From Verrucomicrobiaceae bacterium (GTDB taxonomy: Bacteria > Verrucomicrobiota > Verrucomicrobiia > Verrucomicrobiales > Akkermansiaceae): 51,679 nt of DNA. The notes under the pieces were generated by a model that was not told the DNA's origin, did no database searches, and saw nothing but the letters and a program-made list of their open reading frames with translations. The translations under genes were made by a program, and so were the position numbers. The DNA is taken from NCBI GenBank assembly GCA_027486655.1, contig JAIXOR010000023.1, forward strand, positions 1 to 51,679. Direction: 5' to 3'. How positions within the stretch are numbered: position 1 is the first letter of the stretch; the number at the start of each line of letters is the position of its first letter. Shown here one piece after another: positions 7,401 to 16,384 of this stretch.

Positions 7401-7525
7401 GTTTGCTGGTTTTCAGTGTTCAGTTTTCAGCAAGAGGAAGAAGTGCCCCGTCGTCGCTCAGCTATGACGGGCAGGCTGAGTGGGCAGTGGAAGAAATGTC
7501 ACCGCGAAGGCGGGGAGATTTCGGG
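7401..7525 (+). repeat. Module A full copy followed by module B
   Basis: GTTTGCTGGTTTTCAGTGTT, CAGTTTTCAG, GTGCCCCGTCGTCGCTCAGC, GGGCAGGCTGAGTGGGC, then GAAATGTCACCGCGAAGGCG. It is a second copy in direct orientation about 200 bp after the first, and ends about 40 bp before the terC start codon. Confidence 0.85.
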
Positions 7526-7561
7526 GCTTGGCATTGGGGTGGGGCTGGGCATGGTGCGCGG

Positions 7562-8626
7562 ATGATTCTGCCCTGGGTGATTTTTATTGGGTTTGTGCTG
7601 TGCATGCTGGCTCTGGATTTGGGGGTGTTTCACCGGAAGAGCCATGCGGTGAGTTTCAAGGAATCGATGGGCTGGTCGGCCGTGTGGATCACGCTGGGGG
7701 TGTCGTTTTCGGTGCTGGTGTATCTTGCGTATGAGGGCCACTGGTTCGGGCTGGGGCTCACGCCGGACTCGGTGGACGGGCTCTTGAACACGGGGAAACT
7801 GGCGGCGACCAAGTATCTGACCGGCTACGTGGTGGAGGAGTCGCTGAGCATGGACAACATCTTCGTGATTGCGATGATCATCGGCTCGCTGGGCGTGCCG
7901 GCGCGTTATCAGCACCGGGTTTTGTTCTGGGGAATCCTGGGGGCGCTGGTGATGCGTGGACTGATGATCGGCGTGGGGGTGACGCTGGTGCACCATTTCC
8001 ACTGGATCCTGTATGTGTTCGGGGCCTTTTTGGTGATCACGGCGATCAAGATGCTGTTGATGAAGGAGAAGGAGGAGCATCCGGAGGAGTCCTTCCTGAT
8101 TCGCTGGATCAAGCGGAGTTTCCCGATCACCAAGCACTACCATGGCCAGCATTTCTTCGTGAAGGCGGGCAGCGCGGCCTCGCGTGAGGCGGCCGAGCCG
8201 GGTGAGGAGGCGAAGGACGATCCAGTGGTGTCTGCAGCGCCGTCGGGCAAGTGGCTGCTCACGCCGCTGGCGGTGGCGCTGGTGCTGATCGAGGCGACCG
8301 ACCTGATTTTTGCGGTGGATTCGATTCCGGCGATTTTCTCAATCACGGCGGATCCGTTCCTGGTTTTCACGAGCAACGTGTTTGCGATTCTGGGTCTGCG
8401 CTCGCTGTATTTCGCGCTGGCGGGGATGTTGGAGAAATTCACCTACCTCAAGCCGGCGCTCTCGTTGATCCTGCTGGTGGTGGGCATCAAGATGCTGGCG
8501 GCCAAGTGGCTGAAGCTGTGGCTTGGGGATTCCTTCAACGTGATCATCCTCGGGGTGATCCTCGGCATTCTGGTGACCGGCGTGGTGACCTCGCTGCTGC
8601 TGGCTCCGAAGCACAAGGACGCCTGA
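7562..8626 (+). CDS. TerC/Alx family membrane protein
   Basis: A 354-residue polytopic membrane protein of the TerC family (E. coli Alx-like), now mostly linked to manganese or other metal export. I see about nine hydrophobic segments. The family blocks VEESLSMDNIFVIAMI and EATDLIFAVDSIPAIF are present, with acidic residues in the membrane segments that are thought to bind metal. A charged cytoplasmic loop of about 60 residues (KEKEEHPEESF to the DDPVV region) lies in the middle. The start is MILPWVIF at 7562; the frame stays open far upstream through repeat and antisense-helicase sequence, which I exclude. The alternative ATG at 7550 is out of frame. Confidence 0.9.
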   Translation: MILPWVIFIGFVLCMLALDLGVFHRKSHAVSFKESMGWSAVWITLGVSFSVLVYLAYEGHWFGLGLTPDSVDGLLNTGKLAATKYLTGYVVEESLSMDNIFVIAMIIGSLGVPARYQHRVLFWGILGALVMRGLMIGVGVTLVHHFHWILYVFGAFLVITAIKMLLMKEKEEHPEESFLIRWIKRSFPITKHYHGQHFFVKAGSAASREAAEPGEEAKDDPVVSAAPSGKWLLTPLAVALVLIEATDLIFAVDSIPAIFSITADPFLVFTSNVFAILGLRSLYFALAGMLEKFTYLKPALSLILLVVGIKMLAAKWLKLWLGDSFNVIILGVILGILVTGVVTSLLLAPKHKDA

Positions 8627-8644
8627 GCGGTCGCGCTCCGTGGA

Positions 8645-9259
8645 TTACCACTTGCGGGCGAGGGCCCAGAGCAGGGCGGGCACGGCCAGGCTGAACGCGA
8701 TCGACCAACCCGGCGCATCGCGGCCGGCCGCGCCGATGGCGGCGAAGAGGAAGCCCATGGGCAGGCTGCCGCAGGCGAGCGAGAGGACGAACTTGCGGAA
8801 CGGCATGCGCACGAGGCCGGCGGTGCAGGAAATGACCTCCGGCAGGATGGGCAGGGCGCGTGAGATCGCAACCAGCCAGCCACCGCCGCTGCCGAAAAGC
8901 CGGCGGCCTTTTTCAAAATCCGGATCACCGAGCAGGCGGCGCGCGGTGGGCTCGCCAAAACAGCGGCCGATGCCATAGCCCACGATGCCCGCGATCATCG
9001 AACCGGCGGCGGCCACAATGCCACCGACGAGAGTCCCGTAGAGAAAGCCGAGGGCGGACATCACCACGGTGCCGGGGATGGGCAGGAACAGGTCCGCGGC
9101 AAGCAGGCCGATGCCGGCGGCCCAGGCCCACGAGCCGGCTTCGTTCAGCCAGGCGATGCCGCCGTCCAGCGTGAGTCGGGATTCCCAGGATCCGCCCCAG
9201 AGCATCCACGTGGCGAGGAACAAGGTGGCCAGCGCCAGAAACCATAGGGTGAGTCTCAT
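8645..9259 (-). CDS. DedA/TVP38-type (VTT domain) membrane protein
   Basis: A 204-residue membrane protein with five or so hydrophobic segments. The central segment FLPIPGTVVMSALGFLYGT and the following GSMIAGIVGYGIGRCFGE match the VTT/SNARE-associated fold shared by DedA and TVP38/TMEM64 proteins, which act in lipid transport and membrane homeostasis. RALPILPEVISCTAG is the conserved re-entrant loop near the C-terminus. The start MRLTLWFLAL was chosen because the longer frame upstream is neither hydrophobic nor conserved-looking. It is divergent from the sulfatase and converges on terC with an 18-bp gap. Confidence 0.8.
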   Translation of the reverse strand: MRLTLWFLALATLFLATWMLWGGSWESRLTLDGGIAWLNEAGSWAWAAGIGLLAADLFLPIPGTVVMSALGFLYGTLVGGIVAAAGSMIAGIVGYGIGRCFGEPTARRLLGDPDFEKGRRLFGSGGGWLVAISRALPILPEVISCTAGLVRMPFRKFVLSLACGSLPMGFLFAAIGAAGRDAPGWSIAFSLAVPALLWALARKW

Positions 9260-9404
9260 CCCGCGGGCATCGTGCCATGCCAGGCACGGAAGCGGAAGCA
9301 AAAGCATCCGGCCACTCCCCTGCCCTGCCTGCGCGGATTTGTGGCAGACAAATCCAGCGGAGCGCGTAGCCTCTCCCGCGTTTCCATCCGCATTCCGATT
9401 CCTC

Positions 9405-10871
9405 ATGAAACTCCGCCTTTCCCTCGTTTTCCTGCTGGCAGGCCTGGCCGCCGCTGCTCCTTCCAAGCCGAACATCGTGCTCATCTACGCGGACGATCTC
9501 GGATACGGCGATGTTTCCTGCAATGGAGCCACGGCGGTGATCACGCCCAACGTGGACCGGCTGGCCAAGGAGGGCTTGAACTTCAACAGCGGCTACAGCG
9601 CGTCCTCCACCTGCACCCCCTCGCGCTACTCCATGCTCACCGGCGAATATGCCTTCCGCCGCAAGGGCACCGGCATCCTGCCTGGCGACGCCAAGCTGAT
9701 CATCCAGCCCGGACGCGCCACCTTGCCATCCGTGCTCAAGTCCGCGGGATACCGGACCGGAGTGGTCGGCAAATGGCACCTCGGCCTGGGTGCGGGGAAT
9801 CTCGATTGGAACCGGGAAATCCGGCCCAACCCGAATGACATCGGCTTCGACCACTCGTTCATCATGGCCGCCACCGGAGACCGGGTGCCCTGCGTTTACG
9901 TGAAAAACGGCCACGTGGTGAACCTCGACCCCGCCGATCCCATCGAGGTGAACTACAAGACCCCGTTTCCCGGCGAAGCGGACGGCATCCGCGACCGCGC
10001 GACGCTCAAGATGGATTGGAATCTCGGCCACAACGCCGCCGTGATCAACCGCGTGGGCCGCATCGGATACATGAAGGGCGGCAAGAAGGCGCTGTGGAAT
10101 GATGAAACCATGTGCGACACCTTTGCGGACGAGGCCGTCTCATTCATCGAGCGCTCCAAGGACGGCCCGTTTTTCCTCTACTTCGCCACGCACAGCATCC
10201 ACGTGCCGCGGATTCCGAACCCGCGCTTCGTCGGCAAGACGGGCATGGGTCCGCGGGGCGATGCGATTCTGGAATTCGACTGGCAGGTCGGCCGCGTGCT
10301 CGACGCGCTCGACCGCCTCGGCCTGGCCGAGAACACGATGGTCATCCTCGCCAGCGACAACGGCCCGGTGCTCGATGACGGCTACAAGGACGGCGCGGTG
10401 GAAAAACTCGGGTCGCACAAACCGGCGGGCCCGTTCCGCGGCGGCAAGTATTCCACCTACGAAGGCGGCTCGCGGCTCCCCTTTCTCGTCCGTTGGCCCG
10501 CGCGGGTGAAGCCGGGCGGCAGCACCGGAGCGATCGTCTCGCAGGTGGATCTCCCCGCCACGCTCGCCCGAGTGGCTGGCACGGAGTTTCCAAAGGCGGA
10601 GGCCCCGGACAGCCAGGACCTTCTGCCCGCCTTGCTCGGCGAACAACCGAAAGGCCGGGAGAGCGTGATCCTCCATGCCATCGATGTGGCCGTGCGCGCC
10701 GGCGACTGGAAGCTCATCCCGCCCTCGGCCGGCAGGAAGCCGAAGGTGCGGAAGGGCGTCTATCAGCTCTATGACCTTTCGAAGGACCCCGGCGAAACCA
10801 CCAATCTGGCGGCAAGCCACCCGGAGAAAGTGGCGGAGCTTTCCAAACTGCTGCCCGAGGTGGCGCGCTGA
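9405..10871 (+). CDS. Secreted type I sulfatase (arylsulfatase family)
   Basis: A 488-residue protein with signal peptide MKLRLSLVFLLAGLAAA. The sulfatase domain starts at KPNIVLIYADDLGYGD, with metal-binding Asp-Asp. The formylglycine motif is CTPSR in STCTPSRYSMLTG, so maturation requires a formylglycine-generating enzyme, not seen in this window. GKWHLG and the SDNGPV segment complete the active site. S1-family sulfatases of Verrucomicrobia remove sulfate from algal or host polysaccharides. The substrate cannot be told from sequence. It is a single gene with no polysaccharide-utilisation cluster around it, and converges on the CBS-domain gene with only eight bases between stops. Confidence 0.95.
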   Translation: MKLRLSLVFLLAGLAAAAPSKPNIVLIYADDLGYGDVSCNGATAVITPNVDRLAKEGLNFNSGYSASSTCTPSRYSMLTGEYAFRRKGTGILPGDAKLIIQPGRATLPSVLKSAGYRTGVVGKWHLGLGAGNLDWNREIRPNPNDIGFDHSFIMAATGDRVPCVYVKNGHVVNLDPADPIEVNYKTPFPGEADGIRDRATLKMDWNLGHNAAVINRVGRIGYMKGGKKALWNDETMCDTFADEAVSFIERSKDGPFFLYFATHSIHVPRIPNPRFVGKTGMGPRGDAILEFDWQVGRVLDALDRLGLAENTMVILASDNGPVLDDGYKDGAVEKLGSHKPAGPFRGGKYSTYEGGSRLPFLVRWPARVKPGGSTGAIVSQVDLPATLARVAGTEFPKAEAPDSQDLLPALLGEQPKGRESVILHAIDVAVRAGDWKLIPPSAGRKPKVRKGVYQLYDLSKDPGETTNLAASHPEKVAELSKLLPEVAR

Positions 10872-10879
10872 GCCCGCGC

Positions 10880-11332
10880 TCAACCCGGGTATTCGCCGGA
10901 GATGTATCCTTGCAGTTGCTGGATGGTGTGGCTTTGCGACTGCATCACCCAGTTCACCAGATCGCCCATGGAAACGATGCCGACGGGGCGGTTCGCCTCA
11001 TCGACCACCGGCAGGTGGCGGATGCGGTGGGAGGTCATGAGCTGCATGCACTTCTCGATGCTTTCGCGCCGCCTCACCGTGATCGCCGGGCGGCTGAGGA
11101 TCTCGCCCACCCGGGTATCGCGCGAGGTGCGGCCCTGGAGCACCACCTTGCGGCTGTAGTCGCGCTCCGAAAGCACGCCGACCACCTCGGCCTGCTCGAC
11201 GACGACCAGCGCGCCGATGTTCCGTTCGCCCATCAGTCCGATGGCTTCGTAGACCGTGGCATCCGGTGTGGTGGTGAGCACCGCGCCGCCCTTGTTCTGC
11301 AAAATGTCCCTGACGGTTCCGTGGATTTCCAT
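10880..11332 (-). CDS. Tandem CBS-domain protein
   Basis: A 150-residue cytoplasmic protein with two CBS domains and nothing else. First repeat: TVRDILQNKGGAVLTTTPDA to VGVLSERDYSRKV. Second repeat: VGEILSRPAITVRRRESIEK to PVGIVSMGDLVNWV. Paired CBS domains bind adenine nucleotides and act as energy or redox sensors; the partner protein is unknown. The start at 11332 is set by a perfect AGGAGG six bases upstream (11339-11344). A longer in-frame start at 11380 has no ribosome-binding site. Confidence 0.9.
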   Translation of the reverse strand: MEIHGTVRDILQNKGGAVLTTTPDATVYEAIGLMGERNIGALVVVEQAEVVGVLSERDYSRKVVLQGRTSRDTRVGEILSRPAITVRRRESIEKCMQLMTSHRIRHLPVVDEANRPVGIVSMGDLVNWVMQSQSHTIQQLQGYISGEYPG

Positions 11333-11338
11333 GATTTT

Positions 11339-11344
11339 CCTCCT
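11339..11344 (-). promoter_or_regulatory. Ribosome-binding site of the CBS gene
   Basis: AGGAGG on the minus strand, six bases before ATG 11332. It is one of few strong Shine-Dalgarno sequences in the window and decides the start. Confidence 0.8.
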
Positions 11345-11460
11345 TTTACGATCCGTGCAGGTTGGAAGATCCCGCTTCATCCGTCAAGGAGGCAGAAGCC
11401 CGGATTTTCCGCACCCTTCGTCCTTGCGGGAGGTGGCGCGCCCGTGGCTTGATCGGGGGC

Positions 11461-12273
11461 ATGAAGACCTACCTCGACCTCATGCGCGACGTGATGGAAA
11501 ACGGCGAGGAACGCTCCGACCGCACCGGCACCGGCACCGTGTCCGTTTTCGGCCGCCAGGTGCGCTACGACCTGCGCGAGGGTTTCCCCTGCCTCACCAC
11601 CAAGAAGCTGCACCTGCGCTCGATCATCCACGAGCTGCTGTGGTTCCTGCGCGGTGAAACCAACACCCGCTACCTCAAGGAGAACGGCGTGACCATCTGG
11701 GACGAGTGGGCGGATGCCGAAGGCGAGCTCGGGCCGGTCTATGGCAAGCAGTGGCGCTCATGGCCCACCCCGGAAGGGCGCAGCGTGGACCAGATCCACC
11801 TGCTCATCGACGGGCTGTTAGGAAACCCATCGTCGCGCCGCCACATCGTGTCCGCATGGAACGTCGGCCAGATCCACCAGATGGCGCTGCCGCCCTGCCA
11901 CCTGTTGTTCCAGTTTTACGTGCACGAGGCGAAACCCGGCGGCCGCCCCGGCTTATCCTGCCAGCTCTATCAGCGCAGTGCGGATCTGTTTCTCGGCGTG
12001 CCCTTCAACATCGCCTCCTACGCCTTGCTCACCGAGATGGTCGCCCACGTCTGCGGCTATGAGGCGCGCGACTTCGTCCACACCTTTGGCGACCTGCACC
12101 TTTACTCGAACCACCTGGAGCAGGCGAAGCTCCAGCTCACCCGCGAACCGCGCAAGCGGCCCAGGCTCTGGCTCAATCCGCAGGTGCGGGACCTCGACGC
12201 CTTCACCATCGACGACATCCGCCTCGAAGACTACGATCCGCATCCGCACATCAAGGCCCCGGTGGCGGTGTGA
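11461..12273 (+). CDS. thyA: Thymidylate synthase
   Basis: A 270-residue ThyA that makes dTMP from dUMP with methylene-tetrahydrofolate. The N-terminal [13 protein letters not shown] phosphate-binding arginine region, the [14 protein letters not shown] block and the catalytic cysteine C146 in [12 protein letters not shown] are present, followed by [20 protein letters not shown]. The C-terminus ends with KAPVAV as expected. Length is normal. The partner enzyme dihydrofolate reductase is encoded 22 kb away (34340-34810), not next to it as in many genomes. The start is MKTYLDLM; an upstream in-frame extension is rejected. Confidence 0.97.
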   Translation: MKTYLDLMRDVMENGEERSDRTGTGTVSVFGRQVRYDLREGFPCLTTKKLHLRSIIHELLWFLRGETNTRYLKENGVTIWDEWADAEGELGPVYGKQWRSWPTPEGRSVDQIHLLIDGLLGNPSSRRHIVSAWNVGQIHQMALPPCHLLFQFYVHEAKPGGRPGLSCQLYQRSADLFLGVPFNIASYALLTEMVAHVCGYEARDFVHTFGDLHLYSNHLEQAKLQLTREPRKRPRLWLNPQVRDLDAFTIDDIRLEDYDPHPHIKAPVAV

Positions 12274-12307
12274 GGCCTTTTCCCATCGATCCATTCACCC
12301 CATCCCC

Positions 12308-12754
12308 ATGCTCAAGCACGAACTCATCCACCCACGCATCAACGAAGTGCTCGGCCGCGCCGGTCACCATTCCAAGATCCTTCTTGCCGACGGCAACTAT
12401 CCGGCCTGGAACAAGAAGGGACCGAACGCGGAAGTCATCTCGATGAACCTTTCCCCCGGAGTGATCACCGTGGCGCAGGCGCTCAAGGCGGTGCTCAGCG
12501 CGGTGCAGATCGATGCCGTGCACACCATGGGCATTCCTGCCGATGATCCGTATGCCAGCGAAGGCGAGCCGCCGGTGTGGAGCGAGTACCGCAAGGTCAT
12601 GGCCGATTCCGGACTCCCGCTGGACCTCGAGCCGATCCTCAAGTGGGACTTCTATCAGGCGGTGGAATCACCGGACCATGTCCTGACGATCCAGACCGGA
12701 GACCAGGCCTTGTGGGGAAACCTGCTGCTGGTCATGGGTTGCCGCCAGTCCTGA
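12308..12754 (+). CDS. RbsD/FucU family sugar mutarotase
   Basis: A 148-residue RbsD/FucU-fold protein. It opens MLKHELIHPRINEVLGRAGH and has the LLADGNYPAWNKKGPNAEVI strand-loop typical of the family. Members interconvert ring or anomeric forms of ribose or fucose before phosphorylation. The sequence does not tell which sugar is used, and no ribose or fucose genes lie nearby. It follows thyA by 34 bp and may be co-transcribed. Its 3' end overlaps the convergent esterase gene by 23 bp. Confidence 0.85.
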   Translation: MLKHELIHPRINEVLGRAGHHSKILLADGNYPAWNKKGPNAEVISMNLSPGVITVAQALKAVLSAVQIDAVHTMGIPADDPYASEGEPPVWSEYRKVMADSGLPLDLEPILKWDFYQAVESPDHVLTIQTGDQALWGNLLLVMGCRQS

Positions 12755-14006
12755 GCGGAGCCTTGCCTGCGAGATGTTTGTCCGCGAAATCGAGGTAGTG
12801 TTTCCAATCCTCGTCGGTCACATCGTGGCCGCCGTTGCGGACGTGGTAGCCGATGCCGCCTTGGACGGACACGCCGGGTGCGGGCCAGGATGCGGCGGGC
12901 AGGCCCTGCGCGCCTAACAACCGATAGACCGGCTCCGCGGCCTTGGCACCGAGGAACTCGCCCTCGGGATCCGAGTGTTTGTCATCGAGCGCGCTGGCCA
13001 CATACACCGGACGCGGGGCGATGAGCGAGATCACGAGGTGTTGATCGAAGGGAATCTCGCGGTCGCGGCCGTTCCACGCGCGGAAGTTGCGGCAGAACCA
13101 ATGCGGGAAGTGCGTGTTGAGGCGTTGGATGTCCTCGCCCTGCGCGCGGCGGAAGAGTTTGGCACCGCCCGCGCCGGACTCGTTGCTGATGACCATGGCG
13201 ATGCGGGGGTCCGTGGCCCCGGCCCAGAGCGCAGCCTTGCCGAGGCGGGAGAATCCGAAGATGGCGACGCGGCGCGCATCGATGGCGGGTTCCTTTTCGA
13301 GGGCGTCCAGTGCCCGGCTGAAGCCCCAGGCCCAGGCGGCGATGGTGCCGAAGTTGTCATCGGTTTCCTGATGCTTGGGAAACAGGGGATGCACTCCGGA
13401 TTTGAAATAAGGCTCGTGATCCGCGGCGATGTCCTCGCGATACACCGTGGCAAGGGCATAGCCGCGGGAAAGGATCTCCTCGACCGGCCATTGCGAGGCA
13501 TTCACGCCGCGGGTGGCATCGGTGGCGCGGTTTTCCTGCACCCCGGAGAGATCGACATATCTTCCGGCGCGCGCCTCCACCCAACTCCCGGTGATGCGGA
13601 TGCCGGGGTCCTTGTGGATGGCGTGGTTGCCCCAGAAATTCAGGCCGAGGATGGCGGGCACCGGGCCCTTCACTCCGTTTGGCACGTAAACGAGCAGATC
13701 GATGCGCGGCCCCTCGGCTCCGCCGGGGCGGATGGCGATCTGGATGCGGGTGGCCTTGCCGCCGAGCGCCTTTGGATCGCGATCGAAGGCCTCGAAGCTC
13801 ATCGTTTCCGGCCTGCCGGGCGAGCGTCCATACATGTGCCGGGTGAACCACTCCAACAATTCAGGCCGCCGCTTTTCCATCCACTGCGCCGGGCTGCTGA
13901 CGCGCGAAGCATCCGCGGCAGAAAGAGGATCGGCCAGTCCATCGGGCATCTCCGCCCGGGTGAACGAGGCGGCGGCGATCAGGGAGAAGAGCATCCGGAA
14001 GGTCAT
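12732..14006 (-). CDS. Secreted CE15-like glucuronoyl esterase
   Basis: A 424-residue exported alpha/beta hydrolase. The signal peptide is MTFRMLFSLIAAASFTRA. The nucleophile elbow is GFSRLGKAA, where CE15 enzymes usually have GCSRxGK; the phenylalanine is a departure worth noting. The C-terminal YHVRNGGHDVTDEDW carries the catalytic histidine block. SLIAPRPVYVASALDD and the HYLDFADK tail also fit. CE15 enzymes cleave ester links between glucuronic acid on xylan and lignin alcohols. The C-terminal codons are antisense to the end of the RbsD/FucU gene. A later ATG at 13994 would also leave a usable signal peptide. Confidence 0.85.
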   Translation of the reverse strand: MTFRMLFSLIAAASFTRAEMPDGLADPLSAADASRVSSPAQWMEKRRPELLEWFTRHMYGRSPGRPETMSFEAFDRDPKALGGKATRIQIAIRPGGAEGPRIDLLVYVPNGVKGPVPAILGLNFWGNHAIHKDPGIRITGSWVEARAGRYVDLSGVQENRATDATRGVNASQWPVEEILSRGYALATVYREDIAADHEPYFKSGVHPLFPKHQETDDNFGTIAAWAWGFSRALDALEKEPAIDARRVAIFGFSRLGKAALWAGATDPRIAMVISNESGAGGAKLFRRAQGEDIQRLNTHFPHWFCRNFRAWNGRDREIPFDQHLVISLIAPRPVYVASALDDKHSDPEGEFLGAKAAEPVYRLLGAQGLPAASWPAPGVSVQGGIGYHVRNGGHDVTDEDWKHYLDFADKHLAGKAPLRTGGNP

Positions 14007-14073
14007 GGTGGTGATGCAGGAAACAACCCGCGAGGGCGCTTGCCAAGCGGGCACTCGCGTGAAACACCGGATC

Positions 14074-14913
14074 ATGCGCGCGGCATTCGTGTTCCTCCCC
14101 CTCTGGTTTGTGGCGGCTTGCACGCCAACGCCATCGCCCCGCGGCGTGACCTCCGCGCCTCCGGTGCCGAAGCTTGCGGCCGTGGTTCCGCCGGTGCCGG
14201 TGGTGGAAAACGAAGCCTCATCCGGTCCGGCCGAAGACGCCCGTGTGGCCACGGCGGAGCTCTCGGGGATCGCCTTCGAGGGAGTGGCCTTCGACTCCCG
14301 GAAGCATCGCCTCACGGTGGTGGATCAACCGGGCGGGCCGGGCTCGCTCCATGCGGATGCAGCTGCGGCGGCCACGGCGCACGGTGGCATCGCCGCGGTG
14401 AACGCCGGGTTTTTCACCCCGGAAGGCGCACCTCTCGGGCTGGTGATTTCATCCGGCAAGGCGGCGGGTTCCTGGAACGGAGCGTCGTCCCTCGGCTCCG
14501 GAATCTGGCATGAAGACACAGCCGGGCGGTCCGCGATCAGCCGTCGGGGATCCTTCGGCCGGGCCGGGGCCGCCGCCATGCGCGAGCTGCTCCAGGCCGG
14601 CCCCCTGCTGGTTGAAAACGGCAGCGCGGTGGGCGGACTCGAAGCCACCAAGACCAGCGCGCGCACCATTCTGCTGTGGGACGGTGGCCGCCGCTGGTGG
14701 ATCGGGCGCAGCAGCCCGTGCAGCCTGGCGGTGATCGCCACGACCCTCGCTCAACGCGGCCCGGCAGGCTGGCCGGTGCGGCAGGCCCTCAATCTGGACG
14801 GCGGTCGCTCGTCCGAACTCTGGGTGTCACCCGCAGTGCCCGGCGGTCCGCGGCAGCAGCGCCCGGTCTGGAATCGGCCGGTGAGGAACTTTCTCGTTCT
14901 CTCCCCCCGCTGA
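14074..14913 (+). CDS. Lipoprotein with phosphodiester glycosidase (NAGPA-like) domain
   Basis: A 279-residue predicted lipoprotein. The signal sequence ends in the lipobox WFVAAC (cysteine about residue 16), followed by a proline-rich linker. The phosphodiester glycosidase (NAGPA/DUF2233-like) domain starts near FEGVAFDSRKHRLTVVD. Its hallmarks are HGGIAAVNAGFFTPEGAPLG, the LQAGPLLVENG segment, and ALNLDGGRSSELW near the end, where the aspartate is catalytic in the family. Such domains cleave sugar phosphodiester bonds in cell-wall or exopolysaccharide metabolism. It is divergent from the CE15 gene with a 67-bp gap. The substrate is unknown. Confidence 0.8.
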   Translation: MRAAFVFLPLWFVAACTPTPSPRGVTSAPPVPKLAAVVPPVPVVENEASSGPAEDARVATAELSGIAFEGVAFDSRKHRLTVVDQPGGPGSLHADAAAAATAHGGIAAVNAGFFTPEGAPLGLVISSGKAAGSWNGASSLGSGIWHEDTAGRSAISRRGSFGRAGAAAMRELLQAGPLLVENGSAVGGLEATKTSARTILLWDGGRRWWIGRSSPCSLAVIATTLAQRGPAGWPVRQALNLDGGRSSELWVSPAVPGGPRQQRPVWNRPVRNFLVLSPR

Positions 14914-14986
14914 TGGTAACAGCTCCGTCACGAAAGACGGGATGGACACGAGCCCGTAATCCTCTATCATTTTCGCGAGGAGTTTT

Positions 14987-15391
14987 ATGAAATCCGGTCC
15001 CATCACAGCCGTTGTTTCCATCGTCGCGGGATGCGCGTTCATGGCATCGTGCGGCACGGTTTCCAAGGTGGGCAAGGGATCGGTCTCGATGGTCAAGGGC
15101 GCTTCCTCGGCCACCGTCGCGGCGGTCCGCTCGATCCCGCGGCCGAGTCTGCCGGACCTCCCGGACATGTCGCTGGCCAACCTGATGCCCGGCAAGCGCA
15201 TCAAGGTGGTGGAAGTGCGCGAAAAGGAACTCAAGGAACTGCCCACCGGCACCGAACTCGCCAAAGCCTATCAGAAAGAACGGCGCGGCGGATTCTGGAT
15301 CTTCGGCGGGCCGGTGGACTTCAAGGAGCCCACCCTGCCCGAGCCGGGTTCCGAGCTGGACGGCAGCCTGCTCCCGCCGCGCATGCCGTGA
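14987..15391 (+). CDS. Small lipoprotein of unknown function
   Basis: A 134-residue protein with a signal peptide ending in the lipobox FMASC (cysteine about residue 22). The mature part begins with a lysine- and serine-rich repeat-like stretch, then PRPSLPDLPDMSLANLMPG and a charged segment. I recognise no domain. The start is supported by GAGGAG seven bases upstream. It lies between two cell-envelope genes in the same direction (phosphodiester glycosidase before, D-Ala-D-Ala carboxypeptidase after), so an envelope role is a reasonable guess. Confidence 0.7.
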   Translation: MKSGPITAVVSIVAGCAFMASCGTVSKVGKGSVSMVKGASSATVAAVRSIPRPSLPDLPDMSLANLMPGKRIKVVEVREKELKELPTGTELAKAYQKERRGGFWIFGGPVDFKEPTLPEPGSELDGSLLPPRMP

Positions 15392-15461
15392 GCGAGCTCC
15401 GGTGTCTAACCACCACAATCGCGGCTTGAATCCAGAGCGGCGATGCGGATGATCCCCGCCC

Positions 15462-16382
15462 ATGACGTGCCGATTCTTCCGTGCCCGCCCCGCCGCCTTT
15501 GCCGTGTTGGCGGCCATGATCACCTCCTGCGGAGGAAATCCTCCCGCCAGGCCCGTGCAACGTGCCGAGGCCGTGCGCCAGCCGGTGAGCCGTGCGACCG
15601 AGCAACCGGTGCAGGTCACGCCGGTGCCCCCCACCCCGCCGCCGAAGGTGGTGGGTGAGAGCGCGATCGTCGTCGACGTCGTCAGCGGCCGCGTGCTTTA
15701 TGCGAAAAATGCGGACGTGCCGCGCGCCGTGGCCAGCACCCAGAAGATCGTCACCGCGCTGTGCGTGCTCGATGCGGGCAACATCGACAAGCCGGTGGTC
15801 ATCGAGGCCTCGGACGGCAACTGCGAGCCCACCAAGCTCGGATTGAAACCCGGCGAGGTCTATTCGCGCCGCGAGCTGCTCAAGGTGCTCATGGTCAAGA
15901 GCGCTAACGACGTCGGCCGCACGCTGGCCCGCGACGTGGGAGGCGACCAACCGGGCTTCGCCGCGATGATGAACCGCAAGTGCGCCTCGCTCGGCATGCG
16001 CAACTCGAATTTCAAGAACCCGCACGGCCTTACCGAGCCCGGCCAGTATTCCACGGCGCGGGACATGGCGATCGCCGCACGCGCGGCCTACCGCAGCCCT
16101 TTGCTGAGATCCTACACGGCGACCAAGGCCTTCACCTTCCGTTTCAACGACGGCCGCACGCGCCTGCTGGAGAACACCAACAAGGTGCTCAAGACCCTGC
16201 CTTACTGCGATGGCTTGAAAACCGGCACCACCAACGCCTCCGGTCGCTGCCTCGTTTCCAGCGGTTCGCTCAACGGCCGCTCGGTCATCGTCGTGGTGCT
16301 CAAGTCCAACACGCCGAACATCTGGAACGACTCCACCAAACTGCTGCGCTGGGCGCTTGAACGGCCGACCGCCGGGGCCTGA
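15462..16382 (+). CDS. D-alanyl-D-alanine carboxypeptidase, S11 family lipoprotein
   Basis: A 306-residue penicillin-binding protein of the DacA/DacC type. It trims the terminal D-alanine from peptidoglycan pentapeptides. All three active-site motifs are present: STQK at 92-95, SAN at 147-149 and KTGT in the YCDGLKTGTTNASG block. An ITSC lipobox (cysteine 23) and a proline-rich linker replace the usual cleaved signal, so it is probably a lipoprotein. It stops soon after the catalytic domain, without the C-terminal beta domain and amphipathic membrane anchor of DacA; the lipid could serve as the anchor instead. bioF follows after two bases. Confidence 0.92.
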   Translation: MTCRFFRARPAAFAVLAAMITSCGGNPPARPVQRAEAVRQPVSRATEQPVQVTPVPPTPPPKVVGESAIVVDVVSGRVLYAKNADVPRAVASTQKIVTALCVLDAGNIDKPVVIEASDGNCEPTKLGLKPGEVYSRRELLKVLMVKSANDVGRTLARDVGGDQPGFAAMMNRKCASLGMRNSNFKNPHGLTEPGQYSTARDMAIAARAAYRSPLLRSYTATKAFTFRFNDGRTRLLENTNKVLKTLPYCDGLKTGTTNASGRCLVSSGSLNGRSVIVVVLKSNTPNIWNDSTKLLRWALERPTAGA

Positions 16383-16384
16383 TC

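Noticed and set aside
6275..7561. Long N-terminal extension of the terC reading frame
   Set aside because: It runs antisense to the UvrD helicase and through repeats; TerC homology begins at MILPWVIF (7562).
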